Positions 14,471-19,171 of a DNA stretch of 19,171 bases are shown here, piece by piece. The position numbers and the translations under genes are program-made. Under the pieces are notes generated by a model. It ran no database searches, was not told the DNA's origin, and saw only the letters and a program-made list of their open reading frames with translations. How positions within the stretch are numbered: the first letter of the stretch is position 1; each line of letters begins with the position of its first letter. Source of the stretch: Bacteroidales bacterium (GTDB lineage: Bacteria > Bacteroidota > Bacteroidia > Bacteroidales > UBA4417); assembly GCA_025350385.1 (NCBI GenBank), contig JANXXZ010000174.1:1-19171 (forward strand). The letters are read 5' to 3'.

Positions 14471-16594
14471 TTAGTTTATGACTATTTTTTTTAAAACCTG
14501 CTGATCAGCCATTGCAATTCTCAAAAAGTATAGCGACTTTGGAAATTGTGAAACATCGATTGATACTTGGTTTTTTCCTTTATTCAGACCAAAATCCTTC
14601 GAAAAGACCTGATTCCCAACGGTTGATAATATTTCTATTGTCATTGAATTAGAAGTTGTTGAATGCAAATCAATATAAATTATACGTTGGGCTGGATTTG
14701 GTGAGATTGTGATGTTCACAATGTCTTCCCCGGTTTCCTTCAAACCAACTGACGAACTGGTATAATCTGCTTCCCAGCCTTGTGATGTCATGGTATTGTT
14801 AGTAAAAAACATGAGAAGCATTTTCCCGCTGTTGGCCGTAACTGTTGGTGGAAGTTGCGTGCCTGTAAATGTACCCAGTAACTGAGAGGTGGTCTGATCA
14901 AATACCCTCAGTACATCCAGACTGTCAGTCAGTTCAAATGAGGTGAATGAGAGTGTAACGGCTCCGGCATCTGGTGGTTGTATTCTCCATTTGCAAAGTG
15001 TATTGTTATTATATTTTTTGGGACCACTTCCATCACTTATTGATCCGAAAGGTTCAGTTAGTGTAGTAGTTCCGGTACAATAGACAGGGAAAACGGGTTC
15101 ATAATCCATTTGCCAGCCATCACGGTTGTCGGATCCGTTGGTTTGAAATACTATCAGGACCCTGTTTCCAGAGGATGTTATTGTCAGTGGCAGGCTATTC
15201 CCGGAGAAAGCACCCAGCAAAGGAGCAGAAGTAGTATCGCCATCGTAGATGAAGATAAGATCATTGCCCGGTTCGGTATTTAATTTTGTGAATGTTAACA
15301 TTATACCTGATATAGAATCAAATTCCGGGTTCTGTGGCTCAATCAGCCAGCTACATTGTGAATTCGGCTGATAATCAGCCCACCCGCTTCCATCTTCAAT
15401 TGATCCCCTGACCGCATTTAACACTGTTTTGCCACTGCAATATGCCGGATACGTATTTTGCAATGTATCAGGAAACAAAGGAATGACTTCCTGTGCATAG
15501 TTAAAATTATTCCCTCCGGGAGTAAGGTTATTAGTATAGAAATAACCATCCGACTGACCTCCCCATCCCCAGTTAAAATGGAAGTAATTTGTTCCCTGGT
15601 ATCCGTCGCAAATAAAGGCGTGTCCGTTTGTAGACTGAACGCCCGTCCATCCTGCGTAGTAGAGTGGTTTGCGTTGGTTCAGATTGACCACCAGAATACT
15701 ATCCCAGTTCAATGAAACACTGTCGCGGAAATAATACTGGGTTTCGGGACCGTATTTAAAATAGGTTTTCAATGAATAGGCTGCCTTATGATTCCACATA
15801 CCGCTGCCGTCAGGTCCATAATCCATATCAACTGAAACTCCAAGGTGAAAAAGGAGTAGTGCTATCGGGTTGTTTATTGTACTTATGGAAGATGGCATTC
15901 CGTTCCAGTCGTAGGTTGTGGATCCAAAATCGGCCGATAGGGAGCCATAATCAGGATGAACGTAAGAGTAACTTCCCTGACCCTGTTGAGGGAAACGATA
16001 ATAGTACATGAGTTGTCCCATTGTAGTGGCAACACAACCTGCATAGCAGCGTCCGCCGGGACCTGCGGGATCCTGAGGACATTGTCCATTGTAGTACTTA
16101 TCCTGGTTCCACTTAGAGACTAAAAGAGGTGAAACCGAAATAGTATCGGTCATATCGGCCAGGTTAACCGGATAGTTTACGCTTAACCGATCCCATTCGT
16201 TCTTGATTGCTGATGGAATTTCGAAGGTATTATTCAATGCCTCCTGAATTTGCTTTTCATAATGACCAACCCAGGAAGAAACATTACAGAAGTGCCTGTT
16301 AAAGGTTCCTTCAAAGGAATATCCTAGGACAGGAATAATATTGTCACTTCCCGAAACCAGCACAAATCCACCGGTATTGATGCCTATTACGTAGTATATA
16401 GTCTGCCCCGAAGAATCCTTGAAAGCAGCTGATGAAGATGCCTCTACCTGATTGTAATTATTAACTCTGGAATTACCTGCTCTTTCGATGTAAAAGTTTA
16501 GGGCAACCCGTTCTGCCTTTCCTAAGTTAACATGGCCTGCCATGAGAAATAAAGGGAAAAAAGCCAGGAATACAGCGACGTAGAACTTTTTCAT
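14471..16594 (-). CDS. C10-family (streptopain-like) cysteine protease with two CUB domains and T9SS sorting domain
   Basis: This 707-residue secreted protease starts at the ATG at 16594; an in-frame ATG at 16612 would add six residues ahead of a normal signal peptide (MKKFYVAVFLAFFPLFLMAG). A propeptide of the streptopain/Spi type spans about 22-150. The catalytic C10 domain (about 155-373) has the nucleophile in AGCVATTMGQLMYYY (C187) and the catalytic His in NGHAFICDGY (H325), followed by YFHFNWGWGGQSDGYF, which closely follows streptopain. Two CUB-like domains (about 386-498 and 506-611, each starting YC.G...) follow. A T9SS type A sorting domain (about 628-707) begins ISPNPAQ and ends LKKIVIN. 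The protein should cross the outer membrane by the type IX system and be surface-attached or released. It is paralogous to the next gene upstream. Confidence 0.93.
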   Translation of the reverse strand: MKKFYVAVFLAFFPLFLMAGHVNLGKAERVALNFYIERAGNSRVNNYNQVEASSSAAFKDSSGQTIYYVIGINTGGFVLVSGSDNIIPVLGYSFEGTFNRHFCNVSSWVGHYEKQIQEALNNTFEIPSAIKNEWDRLSVNYPVNLADMTDTISVSPLLVSKWNQDKYYNGQCPQDPAGPGGRCYAGCVATTMGQLMYYYRFPQQGQGSYSYVHPDYGSLSADFGSTTYDWNGMPSSISTINNPIALLLFHLGVSVDMDYGPDGSGMWNHKAAYSLKTYFKYGPETQYYFRDSVSLNWDSILVVNLNQRKPLYYAGWTGVQSTNGHAFICDGYQGTNYFHFNWGWGGQSDGYFYTNNLTPGGNNFNYAQEVIPLFPDTLQNTYPAYCSGKTVLNAVRGSIEDGSGWADYQPNSQCSWLIEPQNPEFDSISGIMLTFTKLNTEPGNDLIFIYDGDTTSAPLLGAFSGNSLPLTITSSGNRVLIVFQTNGSDNRDGWQMDYEPVFPVYCTGTTTLTEPFGSISDGSGPKKYNNNTLCKWRIQPPDAGAVTLSFTSFELTDSLDVLRVFDQTTSQLLGTFTGTQLPPTVTANSGKMLLMFFTNNTMTSQGWEADYTSSSVGLKETGEDIVNITISPNPAQRIIYIDLHSTTSNSMTIEILSTVGNQVFSKDFGLNKGKNQVSIDVSQFPKSLYFLRIAMADQQVLKKIVIN

Positions 16595-16609
16595 AGTTAT
16601 AGTTTTGCA

Positions 16610-16640
16610 CAAAAATAACGAAAGCCGCCACTAATCGCAA
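16610..16640 (-). promoter_or_regulatory. Putative Bacteroidota promoter of the downstream C10 protease
   Basis: On the minus strand TTG (16638-16640), 20 bases of spacer and TATTTTTG (16610-16617) match the TTG-N(17-23)-TAnnTTTG pattern described in Flavobacterium. The -7 ends 15 bases before the ATG at 16594. It lies within the terminator-like hairpin and T run of the upstream gene. Confidence 0.5.
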
Positions 16641-16648
16641 CGGCTTTC
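16610..16648 (-). terminator. Probable terminator of the upstream C10 protease
   Basis: A perfect 8-bp stem GAAAGCCG/CGGCTTTC (16641-16648 with 16620-16627) encloses a 13-base loop. It starts about 20 bases past the stop at 16669. The T tract is interrupted (GTTATTTTT), which weakens the call. The tract doubles as the -7 element of the next gene. Confidence 0.55.
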
Positions 16649-16668
16649 AGTATTTCCGGTCAGCGATC

Positions 16669-18756
16669 CTAATGACGGATAATTACTTTTTGATTTGAGG
16701 ATCCGTTAGTTGTATTAAGTCGGAGTATATAAATACCTTCTTCGAAACCTGAAAGATCCAAACTTTCGTGAATACGACCTTGTCCTGCTGCCGGTTGAGA
16801 TTTATAGAAGCTTTTCCCTTGCATGGTCATCAGTTCAATACTGTATTTCTGGCTTAAAGTATTAGTGAAGATTACACTCAACAGATGGTCGGCAGGATTG
16901 GGGAATACTTCAAGCATTGATCCATCAGTCCGATCCTCAAAGCCGGTATATAATGAAGAAGAATAATCCATGCTCCAACCCTCTGCATTATCAGAATTGT
17001 TGGTGTGAAACATCAGTAATAGTTTCCCTGTGTTAAACCTTAACGTTCCAGGGTTCTGCTGGCCGAAAAGTTTATAAAGTAACTCATTGTTTTCTGAATT
17101 GAAAATCATTAAAAAATCATTCTCGTCGTATGTGCTGAAATCATTAAAGGTTAATACGATTGACTTTGCACTGTCAGGCATTATTTTGAATTTGCAAAGC
17201 GCATTCTCGTGGTAGTTATATGTTCCGCTCCCGTCGGTCAGTGACCCTTCGGGTGCGGTTAAAATGGTTAGTCCACTGCAGAAAACAGCCCTGTGTGCGG
17301 TATAGGAAGCAAGCCATCCACCGGAATTTCCATTATTATCCGAAGTAAATTTAATAAACATCTTTCCTGCCGAAGAACTAACTGCTGAAGGCAGGTCAGA
17401 GCCTGTAAACGAGCCCAGGATGGCAGCCGTAGTATCGGAACCATCATATACGGTAACATAATCGTGATTGTTTTCCAGATCGAACCGGTTAAAGCTGAGT
17501 GTAATACTGGTTATTGAGTCGTCAGGGGAAATCAGCCAGCCGCAGTGTGCATTTCCCAAGTACTGACCGGTTGGCCCGCTTCCGTCTTCAACCGTTCCGT
17601 TTATCGATGTCAACGTATCAGTTGAATTACAATAATAAGGATAGTTGCTTGCAGGGTAAATATCAATGATAGCTCCCTGGCCGTAGGTAAAGTTATTGCC
17701 TCCAGGATTCAGATTATCAAGGTAATAATAGCCGTTGTATGAGCCACTCCAGCCCCAGTTAAAATGAAAATAATCGTTTCCGTTGTATCCGTCCACATTG
17801 AATGCATGACCTCCGGAACCATAACCATTATAATACATAGGATAACCCTGATCCAACTGACCACGAAGCAGTGATTTCCATGATTCATCAATAGGGTCGG
17901 GAGCATCAACCAGTTGTAAACCGGGATTCATGCCGAAATATTCAATCAGCGAATTTGCAGCATCCTGGCTGTATGCTCCTGATCCACTTGGGCTATACAT
18001 CATATCGACTGAGATTCCCAGATGCGATTGAAGTTGAGCCATCTGGAAATTCTGACCTGAAGCCGAATTGGTCATTTCTTCCCATTTGTACTGGGTATTT
18101 CCAAAGTCGGCCGACAAATACCCATAGGCGGAATAATATCCATGATATCCGTTTCCCTGGAGCGGGTAGCGCCAGTAATTTAGTACCTGCGACATGGCTG
18201 TAGCAACACAACCTGCCCATACATGACCACCAGAACCACCGGCAGCGGCCGGGCAGAGGTAATTGTACGGGGCTCCCTGGTCCCAGGTTGAAGTGAGAAG
18301 TGGTGAAACAGATGTTGTTACCGTATTGTCAGTATTAGAAACATTGCCTGATAAATACTGTTGCCATGCAAGGCTGGTTTTTACATCTGGCTGGATATTA
18401 TTCAGAATGGCATAATTAATCTGATCGGCATATCCATTAATCCAGGATGAGAAGTTCTCAGGCTGGATGCTTTCATCGTAATTACTTTCGAAAGAGTATG
18501 CCAGTAAAGGGTAGGAGGCGTTATCTGCCGAAATCATTATAAATCCTGAAGGCTGAATACTAAAAATGTAGATCAGTGCATTCCCGTCACTTAAATAGGA
18601 GTTTGTCTTATCGGAAAGGAACGAAGCAGGTGAAGTGGATTTTGATGCTAATACAGCAGTTGCGACCTTTTTTGCATCCTGGATAGTGACATGGGTTGCC
18701 CAAAGTTTCAGGGTTAATGCGAAAAGAACCAGCAGGAAAGTAAATTTCAGACGCAT
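16669..18756 (-). CDS. Second C10-family cysteine protease with two CUB domains and T9SS sorting domain
   Basis: This 695-residue protein is a paralogue of the 14471-16594 product with the same domain order. It has a signal peptide (MRLKFTFLLVLFALTLKLWA), a propeptide (about 21-145), and a C10 catalytic domain (about 150-367) with nucleophile in AGCVATAMSQVLNYW (C183) and His in GGHAFNVDGY (H317), followed by YFHFNWGWSGSYNGYYY. Two CUB-like domains (about 376-486 and 493-598) and a T9SS type A sorting domain (about 612-695, beginning LEVFPNPADH and ending KVIIRH) complete it. All catalytic residues are present, so it should be active after propeptide removal. The two proteins are clearly alike but well diverged, so the duplication is old. 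It has its own -7 element and terminator, so the pair may be independently transcribed. Likely role is extracellular protein degradation; the target is unknown. Confidence 0.93.
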   Translation of the reverse strand: MRLKFTFLLVLFALTLKLWATHVTIQDAKKVATAVLASKSTSPASFLSDKTNSYLSDGNALIYIFSIQPSGFIMISADNASYPLLAYSFESNYDESIQPENFSSWINGYADQINYAILNNIQPDVKTSLAWQQYLSGNVSNTDNTVTTSVSPLLTSTWDQGAPYNYLCPAAAGGSGGHVWAGCVATAMSQVLNYWRYPLQGNGYHGYYSAYGYLSADFGNTQYKWEEMTNSASGQNFQMAQLQSHLGISVDMMYSPSGSGAYSQDAANSLIEYFGMNPGLQLVDAPDPIDESWKSLLRGQLDQGYPMYYNGYGSGGHAFNVDGYNGNDYFHFNWGWSGSYNGYYYLDNLNPGGNNFTYGQGAIIDIYPASNYPYYCNSTDTLTSINGTVEDGSGPTGQYLGNAHCGWLISPDDSITSITLSFNRFDLENNHDYVTVYDGSDTTAAILGSFTGSDLPSAVSSSAGKMFIKFTSDNNGNSGGWLASYTAHRAVFCSGLTILTAPEGSLTDGSGTYNYHENALCKFKIMPDSAKSIVLTFNDFSTYDENDFLMIFNSENNELLYKLFGQQNPGTLRFNTGKLLLMFHTNNSDNAEGWSMDYSSSLYTGFEDRTDGSMLEVFPNPADHLLSVIFTNTLSQKYSIELMTMQGKSFYKSQPAAGQGRIHESLDLSGFEEGIYILRLNTTNGSSNQKVIIRH

Positions 18757-18773
18757 AGGGATTTTGTTTGAGT

Positions 18774-18781
18774 CAAAAGTA
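18774..18781 (-). promoter_or_regulatory. Putative -7 element of the upstream C10 protease
   Basis: The minus strand reads TACTTTTG, a perfect TAnnTTTG match ending 17 bases before the ATG at 18756. It follows the T run of the TM2 gene terminator by two bases. No TTG is found at -33 spacing. Confidence 0.4.
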
Positions 18782-18783
18782 GG

Positions 18784-18820
18784 AAAAAAAGTAACCGGAG
18801 CACAGAAGTACCCCGGTTAT
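18784..18820 (-). terminator. Rho-independent terminator of the TM2-domain gene
   Basis: An 8-bp stem (18813-18820 with 18791-18798, ATAACCGG/CCGGTTAC with one G-T pair) and 14-base loop are followed on the minus strand by seven T (18784-18790). It starts 48 bases past the stop at 18868. Confidence 0.75.
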
Positions 18821-18867
18821 ATCAAAATCTTTTGATGAATTCCGTAATGATAATAATTCTTAAATGA

Positions 18868-19171
18868 TTAAGCAGGCATCCTGGCTATCCATCCGGATAC
18901 TTCGTTCGCAACCTTCATATTGTATTCAAATGCTAACTGCCGGTGATTAATGAGGTCAACAATGGTGCCGATAAAGCAAAGTCCGCCGGTAAAAACATAA
19001 AGAATGCCCATCCCCACCTGGTTCAGCATAAAGCGATGAACCCCGGCAATACCTATGAATCCAATGAGGGCTGTAAGCAGGATTATCTGCGGATCGCGAC
19101 GACGGGTCCGGTAAATACTGGCAAAATTCATTAATTGTGCCTCATTGAAATTTTTTACAATAGATTGAACA
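18868..19171 (-). CDS. TM2-domain membrane protein (probably 5'-truncated by window edge)
   Basis: From the ATG at 19131 the product is 87 residues and carries a TM2 domain. Two hydrophobic helices (about 16-36 and 41-61) frame the signature IAGVHRFMLNQVGMGILYVF, and GLCFIGTIVDLI follows. However, the frame stays open from 19131 to the window edge and reads as plausible protein (SIVKNFNEAQLMNFASIYR). Related Bacteroidota TM2 proteins usually have a longer soluble N-terminus before the RRRDPQ segment, so the real start is probably outside the window. TM2 proteins are small inner-membrane proteins without an assigned biochemical role. A terminator follows, separating it from the C10 protease genes. 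Confidence 0.85.
   Translation of the reverse strand, partial: VQSIVKNFNEAQLMNFASIYRTRRRDPQIILLTALIGFIGIAGVHRFMLNQVGMGILYVFTGGLCFIGTIVDLINHRQLAFEYNMKVANEVSGWIARMPA

Overview
The window looks like a chromosomal segment from a member of the Bacteroidota, probably Bacteroidales-like, at roughly 40% GC. The evidence is: two secreted proteins ending in type IX secretion (T9SS) sorting domains; an OmpA protein with thrombospondin type 3 repeats; WbqC and NimA-like families common in the phylum; several perfect TAnnTTTG elements (the Bacteroidota -7 promoter motif) placed just ahead of starts; and little Shine-Dalgarno signal. I see no rRNA, tRNA, CRISPR array, prophage or integron. Every gap between genes is under 300 bases.

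Layout. Positions 1-2277 (+) hold the C-terminal part of a propeller/outer-membrane-barrel protein cut by the window edge, a small YvlD/holin-4-like membrane protein and a NimA-like flavin-binding protein, closely spaced. Positions 2308-3753 (-) hold a PAP2 phosphatase and a short-chain dehydrogenase. Positions 3957-7225 (+) hold 1-pyrroline-5-carboxylate dehydrogenase and a DHA2-type MFS transporter. A C40 cell-wall peptidase (7335-8117, -) and a 7TM-HD cyclic-di-AMP phosphodiesterase-like protein (8292-10382, +) are divergent. The latter overlaps tail to tail with a WbqC-family gene (10342-11019, -).

Positions 11113-12049 (-) hold two paralogous thioredoxins, one cytoplasmic and one a lipoprotein. 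Divergent from them is a short gene made only of the zinc-ribbon and helix-turn-helix part of an IS1595-type transposase (12182-12601, +). Then, all on the minus strand, come an OmpA/TSP3 envelope protein (12790-14238), two tandem streptopain-like (C10) cysteine proteases each with a propeptide, two CUB domains and a T9SS sorting domain (14471-16594 and 16669-18756), and a TM2-domain protein running off the right edge.

Most of the window is ordinary envelope and housekeeping content. The parts most worth a second look are the tandem C10-CUB-CUB-T9SS proteases with matching terminator-then-promoter junctions, the catalytic-domain-less IS1595-like protein, and the thioredoxin pair with extra shared cysteines. 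I found no clear evidence for a wholly new multi-gene system.
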